A DNA stretch of 64,000 nt, from the NCBI GenBank assembly GCA_964441775.1, contig CAYTVL010000009.1, positions 62,001 through 126,000 on the forward strand, written 5' to 3'. This document shows positions 34,696 to 43,742 of this stretch, in pieces. Source of the DNA: SYOC01 sp964441775 (GTDB lineage: Bacteria; Desulfobacterota; Binatia; Bin18). The translations under genes and the position numbers were made by a program. Position 1 is the first letter of the stretch. The number at the start of each line of letters is the position of its first letter. The notes under the pieces were generated by a model, which saw nothing but the letters and a program-made list of their open reading frames with translations, made no database searches and had not been told where the DNA came from.

Positions 34696-36465
34696 ATGAG
34701 GAAATTGAAAGGGACATTACTGACCCTGCTGTCTCAGCAATCCGGTCAGATTAACCTACTCATTGTCGCTCCCATTCTGACGCTTTCCTTTCTGAGTTTG
34801 GTAGTCCGCACTGCGAGTTCAGCGGTCGATTCCTCTCTGGAAAAGAAAAAAGTGACGGAGCAGCTCAAGCGTCGCCTGAGCGAAGTCCAGAACGAAAGAT
34901 CGTCAGAAGAGGATGTCAAGGCTTCGGCGCAGGCTCGCGCACAGATTTCCGCAAAATTGCCCCCGCAGAAGCACCTGCTCAAAGTTCCAGTTGTACAACC
35001 ACCCCGCCTCATGCTCCAACCTTCTTCCGCTCAGCAACTCATGTTGTCGTTGCAAGCAAGCGTGAAGGTCGGCAAGAAGACCTCGTTAGCTTCTCTCTTG
35101 AGTGGCGAAGGCGTGGAAAAAGACGAACTTAATGTATGGCTGACGGTGGCGAAAAAGCAGAAGGAACTGCGAAAGTTGACAACCGGGCGTACCGTGGAGC
35201 TGTCTTTCTCGCCTTCTAAAAAAGAGAACGATAGAGAGCTTCATACTCTTTCTTATGAGTTAAATAGAAAATCCCGCTTGGTGCTGGAAAAGAAAGCCGA
35301 CGGGAAGATTGCAACTCGGAAAGAAGCGTTGCCGATTGCTCTGATGTGGAAGGCCGTGGGTGGACGGATCGCCGGCTCACTGTACAAAGCTGCGCTCAAA
35401 GCAGGTCTGCCAAGGCAATTGCTTGACGATTTGGCTGACATGGACTGGGACATCGATCTGACTTCGGACTTGCAGCCAAACGATACGTTCAAGGTCATTT
35501 TTGAAGAATATCAACTAGCTGGGAAACCGGTTGATCACGGTAAAATCCTCGCTGCAGAAATCAATACGAAAGGGAAAATCCATCTCCTGTTCTCTTTCCC
35601 TGACCCGCCGAGCCTCACCCTTCCGTCTAAGTCGTGGGGCACCTTTTTACGGTATCCCTTGCAATTCACACGCATTACCTCGGTCTTTACCGATGCGCGT
35701 CTTCACCCTATTCTGGAACGGGTCCGGCCTCACACCGGCGTGGATTTCTCGGCTCCGCGCGGGACGCCGGTTCGAGCCGTCGCCGGTGGAAAAGTGACCT
35801 TTGCTGGTCGCCAGTCCGGTTATGGCAACATTGTGCGCATCGATCATCCAGGTCCATACGACACGGCGTATGCTCATCTCGACCGCATTGCCGGATCTGC
35901 CCGAGAAGGCGCGACCATCGAAAAGGGCCAGATTATTGGGTTTGTTGGAGCCACGGGGTTGGCGACCGGACCGCATCTCCATTTTGAGATGTACAAAGAC
36001 GGAAACTTCATCAATCCACTGACCGCCAAGCTAGCGATTGAAGACAAGTTATCTCAGAAAGACAACCCAGTGTTCCTGGCGAAAAAGCAACAGGTGCTAG
36101 AACAGTTCGGCGCGATGAAAATCGGTGAGCAGCCGGTGGTCTTAGCGATGGCGGCGCCGCACAGTAGTCATTCTTCTTCACAAGAGAGAGCGGAAAGAGA
36201 TCAGGAGCAGCGTGTCGCCCTGGCGAGCACGAATGTTCCTTCCTTTATTCCTGGCCTCAGTGATGATCGGGAGAAATCCTCTCATCGAAAATCCGTCAAG
36301 CGGCGAGAGGGAAAACACGGACGAGGAGAACACCAGGCTGTGGCTTCTGCTCGTCATGAGCGGGTAAAGGTGATCAAGGCTGGAAAGGTGGTGGAGTCGC
36401 ACAGTCGCCCGCACCACACGTCTGCGCATGCGCGCCCCCGCAGCATGCGCACTGCCCGGCGTTAG
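34696..36465 (+). CDS. M23 (LytM-type) peptidase
   Basis: A 589-residue protein from the ATG at 34696 (MRKLKGTLLTLLSQQSG); a longer start at 34669 is less likely. A single membrane segment near the N-terminus (LLIVAPILTLSFLSLVV) anchors it, followed by a helical Lys/Glu-rich stretch and an OapA/LysM-like segment (LPIALMWKAVGGRIAGSLYK). The C-terminal M23 domain has HTGVDFSAPRGTPVRAVAGG with a Zn-binding His/Asp and HLHFEMYKDGNFINPL. The tail is His/Arg/Ser-rich. It hydrolyses peptidoglycan cross-links or acts as an envelope activator. Transcribed alone. Confidence 0.87.
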   Translation: MRKLKGTLLTLLSQQSGQINLLIVAPILTLSFLSLVVRTASSAVDSSLEKKKVTEQLKRRLSEVQNERSSEEDVKASAQARAQISAKLPPQKHLLKVPVVQPPRLMLQPSSAQQLMLSLQASVKVGKKTSLASLLSGEGVEKDELNVWLTVAKKQKELRKLTTGRTVELSFSPSKKENDRELHTLSYELNRKSRLVLEKKADGKIATRKEALPIALMWKAVGGRIAGSLYKAALKAGLPRQLLDDLADMDWDIDLTSDLQPNDTFKVIFEEYQLAGKPVDHGKILAAEINTKGKIHLLFSFPDPPSLTLPSKSWGTFLRYPLQFTRITSVFTDARLHPILERVRPHTGVDFSAPRGTPVRAVAGGKVTFAGRQSGYGNIVRIDHPGPYDTAYAHLDRIAGSAREGATIEKGQIIGFVGATGLATGPHLHFEMYKDGNFINPLTAKLAIEDKLSQKDNPVFLAKKQQVLEQFGAMKIGEQPVVLAMAAPHSSHSSSQERAERDQEQRVALASTNVPSFIPGLSDDREKSSHRKSVKRREGKHGRGEHQAVASARHERVKVIKAGKVVESHSRPHHTSAHARPRSMRTARR

Positions 36466-36517
36466 TGTATCCTCTGTTAGGATTAAGGCTCGCGCCCTCG
36501 ATTGTGATCGCACGATA

Positions 36518-36910
36518 ATGGTCTCTCATGTAGAAAAACTCCGAGTCCGTTGGGTCGATACGGACGCGTCGGGCATTATTCACTACACCGCAGCCTTTCG
36601 GTATTTTGAGGCGGCGGAATGGGAACTGTTTCGCAAAGTGGGCGCGCCATTGCGACCTCACGAGAAAGGTTTTGGCTTGCCGCGAGTCGCGGTCAATGCT
36701 GAGTTTCAGGTCCCGCTCCGCGTGGATGACGAAATTGCGGTGCATATTCGTGTTGACCGTCTTGGCGCAACGTCTCTGACCTTCGCGCTGGAAATTTTTC
36801 GTGAGGAAACCCTTTGTATTAAAGGGTCCATCACGGTTGTTTTCATCAATGAGCAAGGGAAACCCATTCCAGTCCCGGACGACATGCGCCGGGCGCTGAC
36901 CGCCGCGTAG
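36518..36910 (+). CDS. Hotdog-fold acyl-CoA thioesterase (YbgC type)
   Basis: A 130-residue protein with the 4-hydroxybenzoyl-CoA thioesterase/YbgC pattern: VRWVDTDASGIIHYTAAFRY with the catalytic Asp in DTDASG, then FEAAEWELFRKVG. The remainder (FQVPLRVDDEIAVHIRVDRL) forms the hotdog sheet. The ATG at 36518 is preferred because the longer frame overlaps the peptidase gene. It releases CoA from short acyl- or aryl-CoA esters; its target is unknown. Lies 53 bp after the M23 gene and 53 bp before rplU. Confidence 0.85.
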   Translation: MVSHVEKLRVRWVDTDASGIIHYTAAFRYFEAAEWELFRKVGAPLRPHEKGFGLPRVAVNAEFQVPLRVDDEIAVHIRVDRLGATSLTFALEIFREETLCIKGSITVVFINEQGKPIPVPDDMRRALTAA

Positions 36911-36963
36911 TCGGCTATTTTCAGGAGTTGACAGAGCAAGTACGCTCACGTAGGAACAGAAAG

Positions 36964-37284
36964 ATGTCGTACGCAGTTATTCGCACAGGTGGCAAACAGT
37001 ATCGCGTCTCGCCCGGAGAATTGCTCCGCGTCGAGTCGCTTCCCGGTGAAATTGGCAACGAGATTGCCTTTGCAGAAGTGCTTCTCACTTCAGTGGATGG
37101 AGCGATTCAAGTAGGAACCCCTCTGGTCACAGGGGCAACGGTTACCGCCCGGGTTGTTCAACACGGTAAAGAGAAAAAGATTTTGGTGTTCAAGAAAAAA
37201 CGGCGGAAAAATTATCGCCGCCGCCAGGGGCACCGCCAACACTTCACGGCAGTACAGATTAAGACCATCAACATAGGAGGATGA
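36964..37284 (+). CDS. rplU: 50S ribosomal protein L21
   Basis: A 106-residue L21 from the ATG at 36964, which has AGGAA upstream. Family signs are YAVIRTGGKQYRVSPGELLR and the basic tail KKRRKNYRRRQGHRQHFTAV, the RNA-binding segment. It is a structural protein of the large subunit. It starts the conserved block rplU-rpmA-obgE and precedes rpmA by 3 bp. Confidence 0.97.
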   Translation: MSYAVIRTGGKQYRVSPGELLRVESLPGEIGNEIAFAEVLLTSVDGAIQVGTPLVTGATVTARVVQHGKEKKILVFKKKRRKNYRRRQGHRQHFTAVQIKTINIGG

Positions 37285-37287
37285 GCC

Positions 37288-37569
37288 ATGGCCCATAAGA
37301 AAGGACAAGGATCCAGTCGGAATGGTCGTGACAGTCCGGGCCAGCGGCGTGGCGTGAAAGTGTATGCCGGGCAAGTCGTCAAGCCTGGCAATATCATCAT
37401 TCGCCAGCTTGGCACGCGCATCCATCCTGGTCTCAATGTTGGCATGGGGAGAGATTATACCATCTTCGCCAAGATCGACGGCATTGTTCGTTACGAACGA
37501 GTCGGTAAAGATCGCAAGCGCGTGAGCGTGTACCCGGAGCCTGCTCCTCAGCAAACGGCGGCGCAATAA
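37288..37569 (+). CDS. rpmA: 50S ribosomal protein L27
   Basis: A 93-residue L27 that starts MAHKKGQGSSRNGRDSPGQR and continues with KVYAGQVVKPGNIIIRQLG. Its N-terminal tail reaches the peptidyl-transferase centre. No extra cleavable N-terminal leader is seen, unlike the Firmicutes form. The short Gln/Pro-rich C-terminus is unremarkable. A strong terminator follows before obgE. Confidence 0.97.
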   Translation: MAHKKGQGSSRNGRDSPGQRRGVKVYAGQVVKPGNIIIRQLGTRIHPGLNVGMGRDYTIFAKIDGIVRYERVGKDRKRVSVYPEPAPQQTAAQ

Positions 37570-37635
37570 TTTCCTTGCTGTCAGTCCCTGCTCCCCTGAG
37601 GACTGCAAAAAAGGGGAGCAAGTAAACCTTTTCTC

Positions 37636-37656
37636 AGCCCCGTCAGGGGCTTTTTT
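37636..37656 (+). terminator. Terminator after rpmA
   Basis: AGCCCC, loop GTCA, GGGGCT, then TTTTT. It lies only 7 bp before the obgE start, so obgE may depend on read-through or on a promoter within this gap. Confidence 0.82.
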
Positions 37657-37662
37657 GCTTAT

Positions 37663-38733
37663 ATGCACTTTATTGATGAAGTCCGCTTACTCGTCAAAGC
37701 CGGAGACGGGGGAAGGGGATGCATTGCTTTTCTTCGGGAAAAATATCGACCACGTGGCGGCCCCAGTGGAGGCGATGGAGGCCACGGCGGTAGCGTCATC
37801 TTTCGCGTGGATGCCCAACTCAACACGCTTATTGACCTGGCGCATCAGAAACATCTGCGCGCGACAAACGGAGAACCTGGCAGAGGAAAAGATCAACACG
37901 GAAAAAATGGACAAGATCTAATCGTGCGCGTACCGCCCGGCACGATGGTGTATGACGAAGAGACCGGCGTTCTCCTCGCGGACCTGCGCACCGCCAATGC
38001 TGAGGTCATTGCAGCCCAGGGGGGCATGGGCGGAAAAGGCAACGCCCATTTCGCGACCTCCACAAATCGCGCGCCCCGTTTTGCCCAACCGGGTATTCCT
38101 GGGGAAGAACGAGCCGTGCGGCTGGAGCTGCGCTTGTTAGCCGATGTGGGGCTCGTCGGCTTTCCCAATGCGGGAAAGTCCACTTTGATTTCCGCAGTCT
38201 CGGCTGCGCGTCCACGCATTGCCGATTTTCCCTTTACCACGTTGACTCCTCACCTCGGAGTGGTGCGCTATGGGGAAGAGCAGTCTTTTGTTATGGCGGA
38301 TGTCCCCGGCCTGATCGAAGGCGCTCACGAAGGCCACGGCTTAGGCATTCGTTTTCTACGCCATCTTGCGCGCACTTCCGTGCTGGTCCATTTGCTGGAT
38401 ATTTCCGATAGCGAGTGCGACCCTTGGCGCGATTATCAAGTGATCAACAATGAATTAACTTGCTTCGATGTGACACTGCTGGAGCGCCCACAAATTATCG
38501 TGGTCACCAAACTCGATCTTCCTGACACTCGGAGTCGACTTCTTGAAATCCGTGAGCAGTTTGCGAGCCATGGGATCGCAGTGCTGGCGATCTCTGCGGT
38601 GACTGGCGAAGGAGTAAAGGAGTTGGTCCTGCACATCGCGCGGACGCTGGAAAAACAGAAGGAAGCCGCGCAACAACTGCAAGAGAGGGGCGAGCAACAT
38701 GAGCAACAAGTTTCTCTCTCGTCTTCGCTATAG
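37663..38733 (+). CDS. obgE: GTPase ObgE/CgtA
   Basis: A 356-residue Obg GTPase. The glycine-rich OBG domain (GDGGRGCIAFLREKYRPRGG then GGDGGHGGSVIF) occupies the first 150 residues. The G domain follows with G1 VGFPNAGKSTLI (about 164), G3 ADVPGLIEGAHEGHG (about 210) and the G4 region VVTKLDLPD (about 283). The usual extra C-terminal OCT domain is missing; instead a short Gln-rich end appears. It couples ribosome assembly with growth and the stringent response. It follows the rpmA terminator. Confidence 0.95.
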   Translation: MHFIDEVRLLVKAGDGGRGCIAFLREKYRPRGGPSGGDGGHGGSVIFRVDAQLNTLIDLAHQKHLRATNGEPGRGKDQHGKNGQDLIVRVPPGTMVYDEETGVLLADLRTANAEVIAAQGGMGGKGNAHFATSTNRAPRFAQPGIPGEERAVRLELRLLADVGLVGFPNAGKSTLISAVSAARPRIADFPFTTLTPHLGVVRYGEEQSFVMADVPGLIEGAHEGHGLGIRFLRHLARTSVLVHLLDISDSECDPWRDYQVINNELTCFDVTLLERPQIIVVTKLDLPDTRSRLLEIREQFASHGIAVLAISAVTGEGVKELVLHIARTLEKQKEAAQQLQERGEQHEQQVSLSSSL

Positions 38734-38741
38734 GCAACGTC

Positions 38742-39875
38742 GTGACCCAACGCCTGCATAAATCCCAGATTCTCAATCGTGCTCGCCGGATTGTCATCAA
38801 AATCGGCAGTAGCAACCTCTCAGACGCTGCTGGCGTCAAAAAGGAAAGCATTGCCCACGTGGCGCAGGCGCTGGCGGCGCTGCATACGTCCGGAAAGGAA
38901 GTCGTCTTGGTGACTTCCGGCGCCATCGCTGCCGGGATGAGCCGCCTTGGGCTCCCAGGGCGGCCCAAGACCATTCCGCTCAAACAAGCGGCGGCAGCGG
39001 TTGGGCAGATCGCTCTTATGGCGCTTTATGAACAATCTTTTTCGGCGCACAATGTCCCGGTTGCGCAAATCCTTTTGACTCATGACGACCTCACCAGTCG
39101 CAAGCGTTATCTCAACGCGAAGCACACGATGCGAACGCTCCTGGAAACCAAGGTCATTCCCATCGTGAACGAGAACGACACGGTCGCGGTCGAAGAGATT
39201 CAACTTGGCGACAATGACAATCTCTCTGCGCAAGTCGCCGTCTTGATTGAGGCCGACCTGCTTGTCATTCTCAGCGATGTGGCCGGACTGTATGACAAAG
39301 ACCCGCGCGTGCATGCCGACGCCACGCTGCTTTCTCTGGTCGAGAAATTTGACGCAGCGCTGCTGGCGAGTGGTGGCGAGGCTGGACCGCTGGGTCGCGG
39401 CGGCATGACGTCAAAACTGCAAGCGGCTCATAAAGCAGCGCTTTCTGGTATTTCTACGATCATTGCCGATGGTCGCAAGGCGGAGACCCTGGCTGCAGTT
39501 TTCAATAGGCAGATTGACATTGGCACCCTGTTTCTCCCAGTGACGGATCGATTGGCGAGTCGGAAGCACTGGATCGCTTACACCTTAAAATCTGCGGGTT
39601 CATTGGTGGTAGACGCGGGGGCCAGCGCGGCGATTCGCGAACAGGGGCGTAGTCTCCTCCCTCCGGGCATTCGCACCGTGTACGGCGAATTTGATGAAGG
39701 CGAATGCGTGACATGCATCGACGAGGCCGGGAAAGAATTTGCTCGCGGGTTAGTCAGCTACAATTCTCAGGCGCTTGAGCGTATTAAAGGGGCCCGCACG
39801 TCGCAGATCGAACAAATTTTAGGCTATAAGATTAGTGACGAGGTGATCCATCGCGATGATCTCGCGCTGCTGTAA
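38742..39875 (+). CDS. proB: Glutamate 5-kinase
   Basis: A 377-residue enzyme with a GTG start (MTQRLHKSQILNRARRIVIK). The amino-acid-kinase domain shows VIKIGSSNL, LVTSGAIAAGMSRLG, IPIVNENDTVAVEEIQLGDN and SDVAGLYDKDPR. A C-terminal PUA domain begins near residue 280 (GSLVVDAGASAAIREQGRSL). It makes glutamyl-5-phosphate, the first proline-synthesis step. Lies 8 bp after obgE and is followed by proA, so the pair makes proline. Confidence 0.96.
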   Translation: MTQRLHKSQILNRARRIVIKIGSSNLSDAAGVKKESIAHVAQALAALHTSGKEVVLVTSGAIAAGMSRLGLPGRPKTIPLKQAAAAVGQIALMALYEQSFSAHNVPVAQILLTHDDLTSRKRYLNAKHTMRTLLETKVIPIVNENDTVAVEEIQLGDNDNLSAQVAVLIEADLLVILSDVAGLYDKDPRVHADATLLSLVEKFDAALLASGGEAGPLGRGGMTSKLQAAHKAALSGISTIIADGRKAETLAAVFNRQIDIGTLFLPVTDRLASRKHWIAYTLKSAGSLVVDAGASAAIREQGRSLLPPGIRTVYGEFDEGECVTCIDEAGKEFARGLVSYNSQALERIKGARTSQIEQILGYKISDEVIHRDDLALL

Positions 39876-39910
39876 TCACACTGTCGCACGCACCCGGGAA
39901 GGAGCCGCCA

Positions 39911-41167
39911 ATGGATCTTGAACAGCAGATCGAAGCAATGGGCAAAGCCGCCAAGACTGCGTCTCGTAAACTCGCCACAGCGCCCACCCCGCTCAAGAAT
40001 AACGCGCTCACACAAGCGGCCGTGCAACTCCGCAAGCAAAGCGAGGTGCTCCTAGCGGCGAATGCTCACGATGTCGAACTCGGGAAAAAGAATGGGCTCT
40101 CCTCGGCGCTGCTGGATCGTCTGACGCTGACGCCGGCGCGGATCGACGCGATGGCGAAAGGGCTGGAAATTATCGCTGAGTTGCCGGACCCGGTTGGTGA
40201 AACTATTGAGATGTGGCGCAGGCCCAACGGACTGGAAATTGGCCAGGTGCGTGTGCCGCTGGGTGTGGTCGGTGTTATCTATGAATCGCGCCCGAATGTC
40301 ACGGCGGATGCCGCTGGTCTCTCCCTAAAAGCAGGGAACGCCACGATTCTCAAAGGCGGCTCCGAAGCGTTTCGCACCAATGGCGCGATTGTTGATGTTT
40401 TAACCACGGCCACGATGGACGTGGGCTTGCCCGAGGCTGCTATCCAGCTCGTGCGCTCGACTGATCGACAATCCGTGGCTTTACTATTGCAACAAGATCG
40501 TTACGTCGATGTGATTATTCCGCGTGGAGGCGAAGAGCTGATCCGCGCCGTAACCCAACGCTCGGCGATTCCGGTGATTCAACATTTTTCCGGTATTTGT
40601 CACACCTTTGTGGACGCGACTGCGAACCTGGAGAAGGCCACAAACATTTGTTTCAACGCCAAAGTGCAGCGCCCCTGGGTATGTAACGCCATGGAAAACC
40701 TGCTCGTCCATCGTGCAATAGCTCAGCAATTTCTTTCCACGTTCATTCCCACGTTGGAAAAAGCCGGGGTTGAGGTACGCGGCTGCGAACGCACGAGAAC
40801 TATCGCGCCCCAGGTCAAAGCCGCAATCGACGAGGACTGGCGCATGGAATACTTGGACCTCGTGCTGGCCGTCAAAGTGATTGACTCGCTTGATGAGGCG
40901 ATTGCCTTTATTAACACCAACGGGTCCGGGCTGGCCGATGCAATCGTTAGTGAGGACTACTCCAACGTGCGCCGTTTCGTCCAAGAAATCGATTCCGCCA
41001 CAGTGTACGCCAACGCTTCGACGCGGTTTACCGACGGCTATGAATTTGGCTTTGGCGCTGAGGTCGGCATTTCCACTAACCGGTTGCATGCGCGTGGCCC
41101 GATGGGACTACGCGAATTAACCACGTACAAATATATTATTTACGGCGACGGTCAGGTTCGCGTCTAA
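39911..41167 (+). CDS. proA: Gamma-glutamyl phosphate reductase
   Basis: A 418-residue aldehyde-dehydrogenase-superfamily enzyme that reduces glutamyl-5-phosphate to the semialdehyde. Segments include VPLGVVGVIYESRPNVTADA, LSLKAGNATILKGGSEAFRTN, the catalytic-Cys region NAKVQRPWVCNAMENLLVH, and GFGAEVGISTNRLHARGPMG. Start at 39911 with GGAG in front. It works directly after ProB and the gene follows it by 35 bp. Confidence 0.97.
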   Translation: MDLEQQIEAMGKAAKTASRKLATAPTPLKNNALTQAAVQLRKQSEVLLAANAHDVELGKKNGLSSALLDRLTLTPARIDAMAKGLEIIAELPDPVGETIEMWRRPNGLEIGQVRVPLGVVGVIYESRPNVTADAAGLSLKAGNATILKGGSEAFRTNGAIVDVLTTATMDVGLPEAAIQLVRSTDRQSVALLLQQDRYVDVIIPRGGEELIRAVTQRSAIPVIQHFSGICHTFVDATANLEKATNICFNAKVQRPWVCNAMENLLVHRAIAQQFLSTFIPTLEKAGVEVRGCERTRTIAPQVKAAIDEDWRMEYLDLVLAVKVIDSLDEAIAFINTNGSGLADAIVSEDYSNVRRFVQEIDSATVYANASTRFTDGYEFGFGAEVGISTNRLHARGPMGLRELTTYKYIIYGDGQVRV

Positions 41168-41184
41168 GGTTCGCCAGGTTCACC

Positions 41185-41844
41185 ATGAAAATAGGCATCT
41201 TCGGCGGGACGTTTAATCCGATTCATTGCGGACATTTGCGCAGCGCTGAAGATGTCCGCGAGGCGTTTGCGCTCGATCGTGTCTACTTTGTTCCAGCCGC
41301 GCGGCCGCCGCATAAAAGCGGCGACGCAATTACTGCAGCCGAGCATCGCCTGCGCATGGTTGAACTGGCGGTGGCCGATAATCCCTTTTTTGCCGCTTCG
41401 TCGATCGAACTTGAACGGGCCGGACTATCGTATTCGATCGACACGATTCGGCATTTTCTTTCCACGATGCGCCCTGCTTCCCTCGTCTTCATCGTGGGCA
41501 TTGACGCCTTCCGTGACCTTCGGACCTGGAAAGAGTACGAAACGATTCCCACACTCTGCGATGTCATCGTCACTTCGCGTTCGGGAGAAGAAAGTCCGAC
41601 GCTTCAACAGCTTCTTCCCGTTGCTCTAAAAAACGCCTTCTGGTACGATTTCTCACCACGCATGTTAAGACATGGTTCAGGACACTTTCTGACGTTTCAC
41701 GCTATCAATGGCTTAGCGATTGCGTCTTCCACCATTCGCGCAATGATTCAGCAGCAGCGCTCCATTCGCTACCTCGTCCCTCCTGGGGTGGAAGCGTATA
41801 TACAATGTCACCACTTGTATAAGACAGGGGAAATTATACGTTGA
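41185..41844 (+). CDS. nadD: Nicotinate-nucleotide adenylyltransferase
   Basis: A 219-residue nucleotidyltransferase starting MKIGIFGGTFNPIHCGHLRS, containing the H-x-G-H signature of the family. The second motif is SSTIRAMIQQQRSIRYLVPP (ISxTxxR-like). Further typical parts are VYFVPAARPPHK and FIVGIDAFRDLRTWKEYE. It makes deamido-NAD from nicotinate mononucleotide. The stop overlaps the TTG start of rsfS (TTGA), a widely conserved gene pair. Confidence 0.95.
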   Translation: MKIGIFGGTFNPIHCGHLRSAEDVREAFALDRVYFVPAARPPHKSGDAITAAEHRLRMVELAVADNPFFAASSIELERAGLSYSIDTIRHFLSTMRPASLVFIVGIDAFRDLRTWKEYETIPTLCDVIVTSRSGEESPTLQQLLPVALKNAFWYDFSPRMLRHGSGHFLTFHAINGLAIASSTIRAMIQQQRSIRYLVPPGVEAYIQCHHLYKTGEIIR

Positions 41845-42236
41845 AGTCAGACCACAGTTGGGAACGGGCGCTCCTGTGCGCCCAAGCCGCGCTGGATAAG
41901 AAGGCTTACGATCTGGTGATCCTCGAAGTCGGCGCGTTTACCTCAGTTGCTGAGTATTTCGTCATTTGTACCGGGCGTTCCGATGTGCAGGTGCAGAGTA
42001 TATGCCGCGCCATAGAAGAAGCGTTGGCCAACGCCAAAGTGCGACCCCTGGCGATTGAAGGGTATGCGCACGGCCAATGGGTACTCATGGATTTTGGCGA
42101 CGTGATCGTGCATATCTTTTACGAAACCGCGCGCGATTTTTACAATCTCGAACGACTCTGGAGCCAGGCTCCGCGCTGCACCCTACCCGAGCCTTATTCG
42201 TCTCAGGTGCAGCATCTGCGCATCGCCAACGCCTGA
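41841..42236 (+). CDS. rsfS: Ribosome silencing factor RsfS
   Basis: A 131-residue RsfS/Iojap-type protein with a TTG start that overlaps the nadD stop. Diagnostic segments are LVILEVGAFTSVAEYFVICT, GRSDVQVQSICRAIEEAL and GQWVLMDFGDVIVHIFYETA followed by YNLERLWSQAP. It binds L14 on the large subunit and blocks joining to 30S in stationary phase. The last residues extend a little beyond the core fold. Confidence 0.95.
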   Translation: MKSDHSWERALLCAQAALDKKAYDLVILEVGAFTSVAEYFVICTGRSDVQVQSICRAIEEALANAKVRPLAIEGYAHGQWVLMDFGDVIVHIFYETARDFYNLERLWSQAPRCTLPEPYSSQVQHLRIANA

Positions 42237-42323
42237 CGAGCCCAAAGTCTGTGTTTTTCTCCCTTTCTTTTGCATTGCCTTTCGCTCTATACTAATGAAC
42301 GGAATAAGAGTGAAAGAGGGGGG

Positions 42324-42545
42324 ATGAATATGCCGCCTCAAGAGTGGCCGCTTTGCCAGTGCTGCAAAAAGGGCGTCTTGTTGCCGCTTTCCGATTACGG
42401 ACCACAGGGGAACGACATTCCTTTCAAATTATGGGTGTGCCATAACCCAACGTGCGGATTCTCGCTTCGTATCGATAAAGGGCAGGTCAGTATCGGCGGA
42501 CCGGTGCGCCCAAAGCCTGAAGGATGGGCCTCGCGTCGCCAGTAG
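42324..42545 (+). CDS. Small zinc-ribbon-like protein
   Basis: A 73-residue protein beginning MNMPPQEWPLCQCCKKGVLL. Two Cys pairs, CQCC and CHNPTC, about 36 residues apart suggest a zinc ribbon. Hydrophobic and Gly residues between them (LLPLSDYGPQGNDIPFKLWV) fit a small beta ribbon. Start chosen because of the GGGGG-like Shine-Dalgarno before the ATG; an upstream frame to 42270 is poor. Function unknown; such proteins often bind nucleic acid or act as partners. Confidence 0.62.
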   Translation: MNMPPQEWPLCQCCKKGVLLPLSDYGPQGNDIPFKLWVCHNPTCGFSLRIDKGQVSIGGPVRPKPEGWASRRQ

Positions 42546-42576
42546 GGTGCAGCCAAGGGAGTTTTTTCAGGGACGG

Positions 42577-43737
42577 TTAACCGTGTATCGACAGTGCCGA
42601 GCAGAGATACGGATGTAAAGAAGTGAGCCCCTTCAGGTCCACCAGCGCAGTCTGTAACATGGGGATTTGTACGAACGGAGTGGCGGCCAGCTTACTGATC
42701 ATAAAGCGTTTGATGCGTTCGGCTTCACTGCGAGCGCGTTGTTGGTAGGCGATAAAATTTTCCGCCATCCATTGAATGTGGGTTTTTCCGAGTGAGGAAG
42801 CAAACAACGGCTGGAGACGTTTCGTGAGTTGCTTCGCGTTCAGTTCTTTCGTCGGTGCTTGGGGGAGTGCATGCACACGGTTGAGCACAATTCCTTTTAA
42901 CATAATCTCCATCTGTTCCAGCTTGACGCAGAAGTCCTCAGCCTCGCGTAACACGTCTTCGTCAGGACTTGCGACCAAAACGAAAGCCGTTTCTTTACTG
43001 GCCAGGAGCGCGCTGACGCGGAGTGAGCGCGCCGCGAAATTTTCGAGCATGCCGTGGAGAGACGAAAAGAACTCGGCAATTTCTCCCAACGCTGAGATGC
43101 CGCTGGCTTCTTCGACCTTGCGTAAAAGCAGGGACGTCGTGCGATTGGCCAACGAGAAGGCCGACCAGCCACGCTCCATCGCCGGGCGCATCAACCATTG
43201 ATTCATGCGGCTATCAAGAAATCGTTGCAGTCGCATAGGCGCATCAAGAAAATCCAGCGCCTGTTGGACTGGCGGGGTGTCTAAGACAATGAGGTCATAC
43301 TCGTCTCCCTGAGAAAGAGTGGCCAACGTATCCAATGCCATATATTCATGCGAGCCGGCAAAAGTTCGCGACAAGCCTTGATAAAACCGATTTGCAAAGA
43401 TGCGATCACGAATCTCGGCGGTAGGGGCATACTTCTCGATCGCCGCATCCCACGCGCTCTGTTGATCCACTAAAAGTGCGGTCAACGAGCCAGAGGGGTT
43501 CAGCCCATAGCGCGCGAAAGTTTCCGCAGCGATATGGTTTTCTCCAACCGCGGACAGTTGCAACCCCAGGCAATCCGCCAGACGTTTGGCAGGATCAATG
43601 GTGACGACTGCCGTGCGTCGCCCTTGGAGCGCGCCCCACAATGCTAGGGAAGCGGCAGTCGTGGTTTTCCCGACGCCGCCGCTGCCGACGCAGACCACGA
43701 CGCGGTGAGCCGTTATGACAGAAGCAAGGTCGCGCAT
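42577..43737 (-). CDS. ArsA/GET3-family ATPase, second of tandem pair
   Basis: A 386-residue P-loop protein. Walker A is VCVGSGGVGKTTTAASLAL; the first Lys of the deviant KGGxGKT motif is a Ser. Switch-like VTIDPAKRLADCLG and LIVLDTPPVQQALDFLDAP follow. Length and the GSGG motif recall mycobacterial Rv3680, the partner of Rv3679 in a tandem ArsA-like pair (from memory). It follows the first ATPase gene by 5 bp. A membrane-insertion or metabolite-handling role is unproven. Confidence 0.82.
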   Translation of the reverse strand: MRDLASVITAHRVVVCVGSGGVGKTTTAASLALWGALQGRRTAVVTIDPAKRLADCLGLQLSAVGENHIAAETFARYGLNPSGSLTALLVDQQSAWDAAIEKYAPTAEIRDRIFANRFYQGLSRTFAGSHEYMALDTLATLSQGDEYDLIVLDTPPVQQALDFLDAPMRLQRFLDSRMNQWLMRPAMERGWSAFSLANRTTSLLLRKVEEASGISALGEIAEFFSSLHGMLENFAARSLRVSALLASKETAFVLVASPDEDVLREAEDFCVKLEQMEIMLKGIVLNRVHALPQAPTKELNAKQLTKRLQPLFASSLGKTHIQWMAENFIAYQQRARSEAERIKRFMISKLAATPFVQIPMLQTALVDLKGLTSLHPYLCSALSIHG

Positions 43738-43742
43738 GCAGT